Assembly (NCBI RefSeq): GCF_003841485.1
Contig: NZ_REFY01000003.1
Location: forward strand, 558,001-622,000
DNA length: 64,000 bases
From: Natrarchaeobius halalkaliphilus
GTDB taxonomy: Archaea; Halobacteriota; Halobacteria; Halobacteriales; Natrialbaceae
Reading direction: 5' to 3'
The translations under genes and the position numbers were made by a program. Shown here one piece after another: positions 34,738-45,281 of this stretch (positions within the stretch are counted from its first letter, which is position 1; the number at the start of each line of letters is the position of its first letter). Under the pieces are notes generated by a model, which searched no databases, was not told the origin of the DNA, and was given only the letters and a program-made list of their open reading frames with translations.

Positions 34738-35238
34738 ATGACACTGCTCGTTCCGTTCGACGCCTCGACGCTGGCGACGAACGCACTGGCGAAGGCGGCG
34801 ACGTTCGGAGAACTCCTCGAGGAACCGGTCGTCGTTCTGACGGTCCTTCCGGACGATGCCGAATACGCGCGGAGCCGAGGCTGGATCACGGAGGGTGAAC
34901 CGTTCGATCGAGAAGCGATCGAACGCGGGCTTCGGGGCCGCGCAGAAGACGTCGCACCGAACGCGACGTTCCGGACCGAGCGAGTCAGCTCCGACGAACC
35001 GACGGCAACGGCCACGACCGAGGTCGTTCGAGAGATTCGACGCGTTGCCGGCGACGTGGAGGCGAGCGTCGTCTTTATCGGATCCGAAAACGCCGGTTCG
35101 GTGATCGCACCCCAGTCGAGCATCGGCAGCCCCGTCGCGAACGACCAGCGCTACGACGTCTACGTCGTCCGCCAACCCGACGCTGAGGATCGTCCTGAGA
35201 CGACCGGCTCGATCCGAGACGACGGATACGGTCTGTGA
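34738..35238 (+). CDS. Universal stress protein (UspA family)
   Basis: The 166-residue protein has the Usp alpha/beta fold: MTLLVPFDASTLATNALAKA at the N-terminus and VVFIGSENAGSVIAPQSSIGS near 105, which is a reduced form of the ATP-binding G-2x-G-9x-G[S/T] motif. It lies just upstream of acs on the same strand. A similar Usp gene closes the acetate block at 42228-42680, so the stress proteins bracket the two acetyl-CoA synthetases. Its exact role is unknown. The ATG at 34738 is used because the 24 upstream codons do not match the family. Confidence 0.8.
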   Translation: MTLLVPFDASTLATNALAKAATFGELLEEPVVVLTVLPDDAEYARSRGWITEGEPFDREAIERGLRGRAEDVAPNATFRTERVSSDEPTATATTEVVREIRRVAGDVEASVVFIGSENAGSVIAPQSSIGSPVANDQRYDVYVVRQPDAEDRPETTGSIRDDGYGL

Positions 35239-35345
35239 CGACGGACGATCACCTGCTATCGCGATTGACGACGATGGGAGTGGACGAGCTGCCGTCGGAA
35301 TTTTCCCGGCCCGTTCAGGCGGTTGATCGGCGCGGGTGGAGGAAC

Positions 35346-35353
35346 GTTTATTC
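35346..35353 (+). promoter_or_regulatory. Probable TATA box of the first acs gene
   Basis: GTTTATTC lies 29-36 nt before the ATG at 35382 and is the only AT-rich element in the 143-base gap. Confidence 0.5.
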
Positions 35354-35381
35354 GCCTGACTGACTTCGGTCCGAACGAGAC

Positions 35382-37352
35382 ATGGACGATCGGAACGGAT
35401 GGGGCCGCGACCGACCGGTTCCCGCCGGATCGCCCCATCAGCCCCCCGAATCGTTCGTCGAACAGGCGAACGTGACGGACGAGGCGATCGACGAGAAGTT
35501 CGAAGAGAACTGGCCCGAGTGCTGGGAGCGAGCCGCCGGATCGCTCTCGTGGGACGAACCGTTCGACACCGTCCTCGAGGACGGGGACGCACCCCTGTAT
35601 CGGTGGTTCGCGGGCGGGAAGCTCAACGCTTCGTTCAACTGCGTCGACCGGCATCTCGAGGCCGACCGAAAGACCCACGCCGCGATCCGCTGGGAGGGAA
35701 AACACGGCGAGCGCGAGACGTACACCTACCGGGACCTGTACGTGGCGGTCAACGAGTTGGCGGCTGCGCTCCGTGAACTCGACGTCGAAGAGGACGACGT
35801 CGTGACGATCTACCTGCCGATGATCCCGGAGTTGCCGATCGCGATGCTCGCCTGCGCTCGCATCGGCGCGCCACACAACGTCGTCTTCGCCGGACTCTCG
35901 GCCGATGCGCTCGCGGCGCGGATGGACGCCGCTGACAGCGAATTTCTCATCACCTGCGACGGCTACTACCGTCGCGGAGACGCGTTCAATCAGAAAGGAA
36001 AGGCCGACAACGCCCGGCTCTCGCTCGAGGCCGACGTTCGAACCGTCGTCGTCGATCACCTCGGTGCGGACCTTCCCCACGTTCTGGGGGACGACGAGTA
36101 CGATTATCACGATCTCCGCGAGGAGTTTGCCGGCCGGACCGTCGATCCCGTCCCGCGAGATGCCGAGGACATGCTGTTTCTGATGTACACCTCGGGAACG
36201 ACGGGAGAGCCCAAGGGAGTCGTTCACACGACCGGAGGCTACCTCGCACACGTCGCCTGGACGAGTCACGCGGTCCTCGACGTCAAGCCCGAGGACACCT
36301 ACTGGTGTGCGGCCGACATCGGCTGGATCACGGGCCACTCCTACATCGTCTACGGCCCGCTCGCGCTGGGGACGACGACCGTCATGTACGAGGGCACTCC
36401 CGACTACCCGGACCGCGACCGCCTCTGGGAGATCGTCGACCGCAACGCGGTGGACGTCTTCTATACGGCACCGACGGCGATCCGCGCGTTCATGAAGTGG
36501 GGCGAACAGTACCCGGCAAGCCACGACCTCTCGAGTCTCCGATTGCTCGGCACCGTCGGCGAGCCGATCAGCCCGCGGCCCTGGAACTGGTACCGCGAAC
36601 GCGTCGGCGGCGGCTGTCCGGTCGTCGACACCTGGTGGCAGACCGAAACCGGCGCGATGATGCTCTCGACGCTTCCCGGTATCGACGAGATGAAACCGGG
36701 TGCTGCGGGGCCGGCGCTTCCGGGAATCGAGGCTCGCGTCGTCGACGAGACCGGAGCCGACGTCGCAGCCGGCGAGGCGGGCTATCTCACCATCACTCGC
36801 CCGTGGCCCGGAATGGCTCGAACGCTGTACGACGGCGACGATCGCTACCGCGCGGAGTACTGGGAACCGTTCTCCGATCCCGAAACCGGCGATTGGCGAT
36901 ACTTCAGCGGCGACACCGCCTCGATCGACGAGGACGGCTACGTCACCGTTCTCGGCCGCGTCGACGACGTGATCACCGTCTCCGGCCGGCGACTGAGTAC
37001 GATGGAGATCGAGAGCGCGATCACCGACGTCGCCGGCGTCGCTGAGTCCGCCGTCGTCGGCCGCTCGAGCGACCGTGAAGGAACCGAGATCTACGCCTAC
37101 GTGAGCACCGAAGGTGGGTTCGAACCCACCGACGACATCCGCGACGCGATCGTCGACAGCGTCGGCGGCGCGATCGGACCGGTCGCGACGCCCCACGAGA
37201 TCGTGTTCACGCCCGAACTCCCGAAGACGCGCTCCGGGAAGATCATGCGCCGCCTGCTCGAGGACATCGTAAACGGCGAGGAACTCGAGGACACGAGTGC
37301 GCTTCGAAACCCCGAGATCGTCGGAGAGATCCAGACCGGACGCGAGGAGTGA
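35382..37352 (+). CDS. acs: Acetyl-CoA synthetase (acetate--CoA ligase), paralog 1
   Basis: This AMP-forming enzyme activates acetate to acetyl-CoA. The 656-residue protein has MYTSGTTGEPKGVVHTTGG (ATP-binding A3), the DTWWQTETG acetyl-AMP segment, RVDDVITVSG at the hinge and the C-terminal KTRSGKIMRRLLEDI with the regulatory lysine. It is closely similar to the second copy 4.7 kb downstream, with stretches of near identity. In this copy the usual VSGHRLGT motif reads VSGRRLST, a change that could affect substrate choice. The short N-terminal extension before PPESFVEQANV differs between the two copies. Confidence 0.92.
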   Translation: MDDRNGWGRDRPVPAGSPHQPPESFVEQANVTDEAIDEKFEENWPECWERAAGSLSWDEPFDTVLEDGDAPLYRWFAGGKLNASFNCVDRHLEADRKTHAAIRWEGKHGERETYTYRDLYVAVNELAAALRELDVEEDDVVTIYLPMIPELPIAMLACARIGAPHNVVFAGLSADALAARMDAADSEFLITCDGYYRRGDAFNQKGKADNARLSLEADVRTVVVDHLGADLPHVLGDDEYDYHDLREEFAGRTVDPVPRDAEDMLFLMYTSGTTGEPKGVVHTTGGYLAHVAWTSHAVLDVKPEDTYWCAADIGWITGHSYIVYGPLALGTTTVMYEGTPDYPDRDRLWEIVDRNAVDVFYTAPTAIRAFMKWGEQYPASHDLSSLRLLGTVGEPISPRPWNWYRERVGGGCPVVDTWWQTETGAMMLSTLPGIDEMKPGAAGPALPGIEARVVDETGADVAAGEAGYLTITRPWPGMARTLYDGDDRYRAEYWEPFSDPETGDWRYFSGDTASIDEDGYVTVLGRVDDVITVSGRRLSTMEIESAITDVAGVAESAVVGRSSDREGTEIYAYVSTEGGFEPTDDIRDAIVDSVGGAIGPVATPHEIVFTPELPKTRSGKIMRRLLEDIVNGEELEDTSALRNPEIVGEIQTGREE

Positions 37353-37434
37353 ACAATATTTCGCAGTTCCAAGAGTGACGAAACATTTCGGAACACCGTC
37401 TACAAACGCTCTAGAACCCAGAATTCGGGATTAT

Positions 37435-37467
37435 CGTGACGTCTCCGTAACTCGACGTGACGTCTCC
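37435..37467. repeat. Two direct 12-bp repeats 21 bp apart upstream of the Bat-type regulator
   Basis: CGTGACGTCTCC occurs at 37435-37446 and at 37456-37467, two helical turns apart on the same DNA face. Each copy contains the palindrome GACGTC. They lie 60-92 bp upstream of the regulator start and 83 bp after the acs stop, so they may be tandem sites for the regulator itself. Confidence 0.6.
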
Positions 37468-37526
37468 CGCTGGTTCAACGCGGCGTAACCGGCAGATCTA
37501 TTTCGTTTCTCTTGGAACTTCGAAAT

Positions 37527-39770
37527 ATGAGTCTCGAGACGGCCGACGAGTCGACGATCTCGAGGCGGCAGTACGAAGTGCTGGTCGGCGTTGCCGAAAC
37601 GTATCGAGAGGCACTCGTGATCCGTCTCTGTGGCCAGGTCGGGCTTCGCCCGGCGGAACTCGTTCGGCTGTCGGTCGACGACGTCGAGCAGGTTCGAATC
37701 GATCCGCCCCGGTATCTCGTTCGGGTTCCCGACGGGGACGACCGTCACGAAGACGGCCGCCACGGCGTTCGAACCGCCTACCTCCCCGTCGACGTCGAAC
37801 GCGAACTCCGCCGATACGCGCGAAGCGAGGGGCTGTCGGCGGACGACCGAATATTCACCGTGACGCCCAGACGACTCCAGATGCTCGTCTCCGACGTCGG
37901 AGACCGCGCGAGCGAGGCGTTCGACGACCCCGCTCTGGCCGAGGTCTCGACGGCGGATCTTCGCCGGTACTTCGCGCATCGCGCACTCGTCGACCACGAC
38001 GTGAATCCTCGCGCGGTCAAAGCCGCCGGCGGCTGGCAGAGCTTCGAAGCCCTCGAGTTCTTCTTTCGCGAGCCGACGGACGACGAACTCGTCGACGCCT
38101 TCGACGCCGTCGAACGCCCGTCGAGACCGGGCTGGGGCCACGACGGTCGACAGCCCGACGAGCCGGTGAGCGACGACAGCGTCGTTCGCCTCTTGCTCGC
38201 CGCGAGCGACCGGTACGCGCTCGTTCGACTGGACGCGGACGGCTACGTCGATCGGTGGAACCGCAGCGCCGCCGCGCTGTTTGGCTATCGGGCCGGCGAG
38301 ATCGTCGGAACTCACGCCTCGACCTTTTATACCGACGACGCTATCGAAGACGGTGCTCCCGAGCGAACGCTCGCTGTGGCCCTCGAGTCGGGGGGACACG
38401 AGGTCGAGGGCTGGCGCGTTCACCAGGACGGATCGCGGTTTCGCGTGACTGAGGTCGTCTCGGCGCTCCGTGACGACCGGGGCCGCCACCGTGGCTTCGC
38501 CGTCTTCGTTCGCGACGTTTCCGCCCATCACGACGCACTCGAGTCGGCCCGCGCTCGTGGGGACGAACTCGAGCGGCGACGCGCCGTCGTCGGACGACAC
38601 CGCGCCGTGACTCGCTCGCTGCTCGCGTCGACCGATCACGCCGAGATCGAAACGAACGCCTGCGCGTCGCTCGTCGACGGCTCCGCCTACGAGTTCGCGT
38701 GGATCGACCGGGCGACGCTCTCCGATGGTCGCCGGGAGTGGCGAACCGCGAGCGGTCTCGAACCGTCCGCCATCGACCGGATCGTCCCGGACGGCTGGGG
38801 AAGAAACGCGTTCGAAGACGGCCCGAGCGACCGCGCGGACGGCTCCGGCGAGGCCACCGAATCGGCGGTGTCGGTCGCGCGGGACGTCACGGCGGGCGTC
38901 GAGGAACGCCGCTTCGAAGGAGCGCTCGCGTGCGTTCCCGTCGAGTACGGCGAAACCCGGTACGGAACGCTCTCTGTCGGAACCGCCCGAGCGGCCGCGT
39001 TCGACGAGGAGGAACGGCGAGGGCTCGAGACGACGGGCCGCGAGATCGGAGCCGCGATCAGCGCGGCCCGTCGACGAACGCTCCTCTCGTCGGACCGGGT
39101 GGTCGAACTCGAGATCCGCTGTCGGGACACGGGATCGTTCTTCGTCGACGCCTCGCGGACGCTCTCGTGTCGCTTCGAACTCGACTCGCTCGTCCCCGTC
39201 TCGGAGTCGACGCAGCTCTACTACCTCCGCCTCGAGGGTGCGTCCCCTGCCGAGGTCTTCGAACTCGCAGACGTCGAAGAGGAGATCGAAGACTGTCGGG
39301 TGATCGAAACCGACGAACGAGGGTCGCGTCTCGAGGTCGTCGTCGACGGATCATCCCCGGCGCTAACGCTGACCGAGTACGGTGCGACCGTCCGCGAGGC
39401 GAACTTCGAGGATGGGCGAGCGACGATCACGGCCGACTGCAGCGCCGACGCGGACCTCAGGACGATCGTCGACGGACTGCGCGCCGCCTTTCCGGAAACC
39501 GATCTGATCGGCAAGCGAGAGACCGACCGGTCCGTCCGGACGACAGCCGAGTTCAGGGCGGGACTCGAGGACCGACTGACGGATCGTCAGGAGGCGACGC
39601 TCCGTGCGGCGTACGTCGGCGGCTACTACGACTGGCCGCGCGAGAGCACTGCCGAAGAAGTGGCAGACGCCATGGGAATTACCTCTCCGACGCTGCACAA
39701 CCACCTCCGAAAAGCCCAGCACGAGCTGTTGCGGACGTTTTTCGAGGGGGATCGGACCGATCACGACTGA
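37527..39770 (+). CDS. Bat-type (HTH-10) regulator with N-terminal tyrosine-recombinase-like domain, PAS and GAF
   Basis: The 747-residue protein has four parts. Residues about 12-185 resemble the catalytic domain of tyrosine recombinases: GLRPAELVRLSVDDV contains Arg41, and STADLRRYFAHRALVDHDVNPRAVKAAGGW matches the 'H-x-L-R-H-T-F-A' region. The first catalytic His is Ala143 and the Tyr position is Phe (178-180), so it should not cut DNA. Then come a PAS domain (about 220-330), a GAF-like domain (about 360-515), a Bat domain (about 525-680) and the HTH-10 motif (LTDRQEATLRAAYVGGYYDW, SPTLHNHLRKAQHELL). It lies between two acs genes, so it is a good candidate for acetate control. Confidence 0.85.
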   Translation: MSLETADESTISRRQYEVLVGVAETYREALVIRLCGQVGLRPAELVRLSVDDVEQVRIDPPRYLVRVPDGDDRHEDGRHGVRTAYLPVDVERELRRYARSEGLSADDRIFTVTPRRLQMLVSDVGDRASEAFDDPALAEVSTADLRRYFAHRALVDHDVNPRAVKAAGGWQSFEALEFFFREPTDDELVDAFDAVERPSRPGWGHDGRQPDEPVSDDSVVRLLLAASDRYALVRLDADGYVDRWNRSAAALFGYRAGEIVGTHASTFYTDDAIEDGAPERTLAVALESGGHEVEGWRVHQDGSRFRVTEVVSALRDDRGRHRGFAVFVRDVSAHHDALESARARGDELERRRAVVGRHRAVTRSLLASTDHAEIETNACASLVDGSAYEFAWIDRATLSDGRREWRTASGLEPSAIDRIVPDGWGRNAFEDGPSDRADGSGEATESAVSVARDVTAGVEERRFEGALACVPVEYGETRYGTLSVGTARAAAFDEEERRGLETTGREIGAAISAARRRTLLSSDRVVELEIRCRDTGSFFVDASRTLSCRFELDSLVPVSESTQLYYLRLEGASPAEVFELADVEEEIEDCRVIETDERGSRLEVVVDGSSPALTLTEYGATVREANFEDGRATITADCSADADLRTIVDGLRAAFPETDLIGKRETDRSVRTTAEFRAGLEDRLTDRQEATLRAAYVGGYYDWPRESTAEEVADAMGITSPTLHNHLRKAQHELLRTFFEGDRTDHD

Positions 39771-39792
39771 GCCGATGAGCCGTCGTCGGTAT

Positions 39793-39926
39793 CGTGGACC
39801 CTCGTCGTTCTCACGAGCTATTGTCGTTCTCGTGGACCCTCGTCGTTCTCACGAGCTATTGTCGTTCTCGTGGACCCTCGTCGTTCTCACGAGCTATTGT
39901 CGTTCTCGTGGACCCTCGTCGTTCTC
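39793..39926. repeat. Tandem 38-bp repeat, about 3.5 copies, between the Bat-type gene and acs paralog 2
   Basis: A 38-bp unit that starts CGTGGACCCTCGTCGTTCTC is repeated perfectly at 39793, 39831 and 39869, with a half copy at 39907-39926. Each full unit contains CACGAG and, 11 bases later across the unit junction, CTCGTG, so each junction can form a six-pair hairpin. The array starts 22 bases after the regulator stop and ends 150 bp before acs2. Confidence 0.9.
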
Positions 39927-40042
39927 GAGCGGCTGCCCACACGCGTCGCCACTGGATTCTAGACAGGGTGGGGCGACTGATTTCTGGACCGGCGGGCCGA
40001 ACCGGCCGTGGAGCGCTAGATTTTGCACAACTAGAGGCCAGC

Positions 40043-40051
40043 TTTACTATC
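40043..40051 (+). promoter_or_regulatory. TATA box of the second acs gene
   Basis: TTTACTATC lies 27-35 nt before the ATG at 40078, giving a leaderless transcript and deciding this start over much longer upstream extensions of the frame. Confidence 0.6.
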
Positions 40052-40077
40052 ATCGTTGTGTATTGTTCGAACGTATC

Positions 40078-42102
<2,025 letters not shown>

Positions 42103-42227
42103 ACCGGGCGAGTTCTCGTTTTCCTACCGGCGAGCGGGGCGGAGCGAATCGGAGAGAGGCGCTCGGTGCGCCGTCGGAACTCGAGCCCACACGGACCGAC
42201 CATCGACCGGTCGTCCGCCGTCCGGAT

Positions 42228-42680
42228 TCACTCCGTTTCGACCGGCGTTTTGACGATCGTGACCGGACGATCGGACATGTTCGCCACCCGTTCCGCGACG
42301 CTGCCGAGGAGGCGGCGATACTCGCCCGATCGGTTCTTCGAGCCGACGACGGTGAGTCCGATGTCCTCTCTGGACACGTACTCGAGGATGGCCCCGTGTG
42401 GAACGCCGTGTTCGATGCTCGTTTTCACGTCGATCCCTTCGTCGGCAGCGGTCTCGCTGATCTCTTCGACGGCGTCGCGACCGGCCTGCTCGAGGGCACT
42501 CTCGAGTCCTTCTAGCTCGTGGACGTACTCGTCGCCCGGATACGAGCCGTAGGTTTCGGTATCGACGACGTATAGGACGTGGAGTTCGGCGTCGTATCGC
42601 GAAGCCGCGTCGATCGCGTGATCGATGGCTCGGTCGACGCCCGTGCCGATATCCGTCGGCAAGAGGAGGCGATCGTACAT
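42228..42680 (-). CDS. Universal stress protein (UspA family)
   Basis: The 150-residue protein begins MYDRLLLPTDIGTGVDRAIDHAIDAA and carries the nucleotide-binding pattern VVGSKNRSGEYRRLLGSVAERV, a good match to the G-2x-G-9x-G[S] motif of ATP-binding Usp proteins, more complete than in the Usp gene at 34738. It is convergent with acs paralog 2. The ATG at 42680 is set by the family N-terminus; 26 upstream codons do not match it. Confidence 0.87.
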   Translation of the reverse strand: MYDRLLLPTDIGTGVDRAIDHAIDAASRYDAELHVLYVVDTETYGSYPGDEYVHELEGLESALEQAGRDAVEEISETAADEGIDVKTSIEHGVPHGAILEYVSREDIGLTVVGSKNRSGEYRRLLGSVAERVANMSDRPVTIVKTPVETE

Positions 42681-42836
42681 TGCCCACGACAGTACGAGGT
42701 CGGCGGGAAAATAACTGTCCGTCAGTTGCGGCGACCGACCTCCGGATCGCGATATCACGCGGTTTGCTATCCCGACGTCATGGCGCAGCCGCTGGACGGT
42801 CGCGACCCCACCGGAACCGACTGACAGCGCTCCACG

Positions 42837-44981
42837 TCAGGAATCGAACTCCGGTCGAAGCTCCTCGGACCAGTAGACGTCACCGTCGTAGATGACGGAT
42901 GCTTCCGTCTCGTCGAGCAACGCTGCGAGCTCCGACCGCGAGAGGGTGAAGTTCGATTCGGTCCCGCAGAGATACGCGTATTCGTTTCCGGCCGTGTGCG
43001 GGAAGTAGTACGACCCCGTCGCCCGGGTCGAATAGCAGTCGAACGTGACGAGAAACTGCTCATCGGCATCGTCGCCGGTCGGGCCGTCCGCTGTCCGTCC
43101 GTCGAGTGGCTCGACGATCACCGTCGTCGGCAGCCGGTGTTCGCCCTGCGTGAGCGAGTGAGTGCCGTCACCGACGACGGCGTAATCTTTCCCCATCATG
43201 ATTCGACGGCGCGCGAGGCGCATCGCGCGTTCGATGCTGAACCCGTGAACGAGGAGTTTGGCGAACGCCGAACCGACTTTGACGGCGTGATCGTTCAACA
43301 CCTTGGTGAACGTCACAGCACCGGCAACGCTTCCTTTCTCGATCAGCGCCGTTCCTTCGTAGAACGAACCGCAGGCGTTGAGGAAAAACGTCTGGACGTT
43401 CGATCGATCGAGGCTCGAGGTCGAGAGATAGCCGTCGGCACAGCGGAGTCCGTCGGTTTCACAGTGACCGATGTAGTGGACGAAGTCGTGGTCGTCCTCG
43501 AAGAGTCTGGCGAGTTCCACAACGCTCAACGAGTCTTCGACGGTGACCTGGATCGGGAGCTCTTCGGAACGACGACGATAAATCTCGGCAACGCTGTCGT
43601 GCTCGCCGCTCATTTCGGGATCGTTCAGGATGACGCGAATCGACGTCGTATCGCTCGCTCGGTCGACGTAATCGAGCCGGTTGTAGTAGGCTTCGGGTGC
43701 GGATTTGAAAACGTCGATCGGCACGCCGTCGGCAAGCCAGCCGTGTATTCGTCCGTTTTTGAGTTCGGGCTTGACGATATCGACCGATGCGACCCGGCCG
43801 ACGCTGGCTCGTCCGCCGACGGTCGCGGAACTCCGGTCCCCGCCACGGTAGAAATCCGCAAGCGAGCGCTCGACGAGTTCCTGTCCGTCGAGTTCGGACG
43901 TCCGGGGGGGATAGATCATACTCAGACGATCGAGCAAGAACGGAACCATCTCGACGTGGTCGTAGCTGGGCGTGACGTACGTGGAGAGGTGCCAGTCGGG
44001 AAGCCGGTGTTCGATCGCAGCGTACGGGACGTCGAGATACGTCTCGAGGCGACGTTCCGAAGACAGTTCGTACAACCGCGTTGGGTCCAAACCGAGCGCA
44101 GAGAGGAGGTTCGTCGAGGCGAGGTTCGTTCCGCACGGACCCGCGTTCCGAACCAGACAGTCCATAAAAAACGTTTTTCGGAGTACGCGCTCGACGTCGC
44201 ACTCGAGGGTCGGCATCGGAGAGAGCCGTTCGTCGACGTCTATATCCGGGATTCGAATCCGGGGGTGCTCCGGATCGCGACGGACCCCCTCGGCCTCGAG
44301 CGTCCGGATCGTCGCCTGCAGATAGTACGCGAGGGGCGCGACGGTGAACATCGTCTCGTACTCCGACGGGACGAGCAGTTCGATGCCGGTATCGGGCGTT
44401 TCGTTTCGAATCTCCGGAGGGATCTCGAGGGAATCACCGGCTTCGAGAAACGGTGGGTGACCGCGGAGCGTCGGGTACGTCCTGTCGGGCTTCGTGGTTT
44501 TGTGTGACGAGGAGAGGTGCGTTATCGCCGTGGCGACCTCCTCGGGCGAGTCGGGAACGGTTATCGTTCCGCTCGGACGTTCGTGTCGGCTTCGAAAGCC
44601 GGCGACGACCGTCGTCCGCTCCGAGAAGGTAACGACGAGCGACTCGAATCCGTCCGATCGGTTGATCGTCGCTGGGCCGCTGATCCGAAGATAGGTTTTG
44701 ATGTCGGTATCGATATCGATCACGAACTCACCCGACGGAAGCGAAAGCGAGCCACGACGCGGGTCGAGTTCGTACTGGTCGTTCGAATCCAGCGAGAACG
44801 CATAGACGACCGCGTGGGGGAATCGAAGCTCCCGTGCGGTGACCGCGACCGTTTCGTCGACCGGGCGTGGAACGTCGGAACTCGTCTCCTCGACACCGAT
44901 GTCGTCGCCGTGGACGATCAACTCGGTGTTATCCGCGTCCGTGACGCGGAGTGCATGGGCCCCAACCTCCCACTCTATCAT
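42837..44981 (-). CDS. CHAT-domain (caspase-like) protein
   Basis: The 714-residue protein has a C-terminal CHAT-type protease domain: FVHYIGHCETDGL contains the putative catalytic His506, and VQTFFLNACGSFYEG the putative catalytic Cys537, with GSVAGAVTFTKVLNDH and MGKDYAVVGDGTHSL following as in CHAT proteins. The N-terminal 480 residues are not recognised; they have no TPR repeats and include a mainly beta-type start (about 1-200). No signal peptide or membrane helix is visible, so it is cytoplasmic. CHAT proteins are often linked to programmed cleavage in defence or stress. It is divergent from psmA with a 300-base gap. Confidence 0.75.
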   Translation of the reverse strand: MIEWEVGAHALRVTDADNTELIVHGDDIGVEETSSDVPRPVDETVAVTARELRFPHAVVYAFSLDSNDQYELDPRRGSLSLPSGEFVIDIDTDIKTYLRISGPATINRSDGFESLVVTFSERTTVVAGFRSRHERPSGTITVPDSPEEVATAITHLSSSHKTTKPDRTYPTLRGHPPFLEAGDSLEIPPEIRNETPDTGIELLVPSEYETMFTVAPLAYYLQATIRTLEAEGVRRDPEHPRIRIPDIDVDERLSPMPTLECDVERVLRKTFFMDCLVRNAGPCGTNLASTNLLSALGLDPTRLYELSSERRLETYLDVPYAAIEHRLPDWHLSTYVTPSYDHVEMVPFLLDRLSMIYPPRTSELDGQELVERSLADFYRGGDRSSATVGGRASVGRVASVDIVKPELKNGRIHGWLADGVPIDVFKSAPEAYYNRLDYVDRASDTTSIRVILNDPEMSGEHDSVAEIYRRRSEELPIQVTVEDSLSVVELARLFEDDHDFVHYIGHCETDGLRCADGYLSTSSLDRSNVQTFFLNACGSFYEGTALIEKGSVAGAVTFTKVLNDHAVKVGSAFAKLLVHGFSIERAMRLARRRIMMGKDYAVVGDGTHSLTQGEHRLPTTVIVEPLDGRTADGPTGDDADEQFLVTFDCYSTRATGSYYFPHTAGNEYAYLCGTESNFTLSRSELAALLDETEASVIYDGDVYWSEELRPEFDS

Positions 44982-45281
44982 TCGGTACGCTGAATGTGTC
45001 CCCGCGAAGTTAGTTGTATCGGAATGTCACCTTTGAGTCGTGCGGTTTGTTTCGGCCTGTGAAACTCCGCACCCCTCGTCGGCCTTGAGTCTTTGTCTGG
45101 CGGAGAGTGCGGGTCGGGTAAGTAAACTATTTAGGACGCCGTGGGCAAGTCACGGAAGAGAGAAACGTCGTGTTCTGGAACGAAGAGCGAGTCGCCGTCG
45201 GACGCAATGGATCTACTGACGCGGGACTCGAGGAGCCGTTCTCGAATGCGACAGACCTCGATTACGATTTAGCGTGATACT
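44982..45281. other. Divergent regulatory region between the CHAT gene and psmA, with a possible leader ORF
   Basis: The region holds a TATA-like AACTATTTAGG (45125-45134) for psmA, which would leave a leader of about 125 nt. In that leader GTG at 45170 opens a 35-codon frame ending at 45277, five bases before the psmA ATG. It is acidic (FWNEERVAVGRNG...) and may be a leader peptide or chance. GTGCGG and CCGCAC near 45040 and 45067 can form a six-pair stem. Confidence 0.35.

Noticed and set aside
37527-38100. Active integrase at the start of the Bat-type gene
   Set aside because: The catalytic His and Tyr positions are Ala and Phe, the domain is fused to a regulator, and there are no attachment sites or phage genes around it.
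39793-39926. CRISPR array
   Set aside because: The 38-bp repeats are directly joined with no spacers, and no cas genes are near; this is a tandem repeat.
39604-40077. N-terminal extension of acs paralog 2 through the tandem repeats
   Set aside because: The frame is open only by chance; it overlaps the regulator gene and the repeats, and a TATA box sits 27-35 nt before the ATG at 40078.
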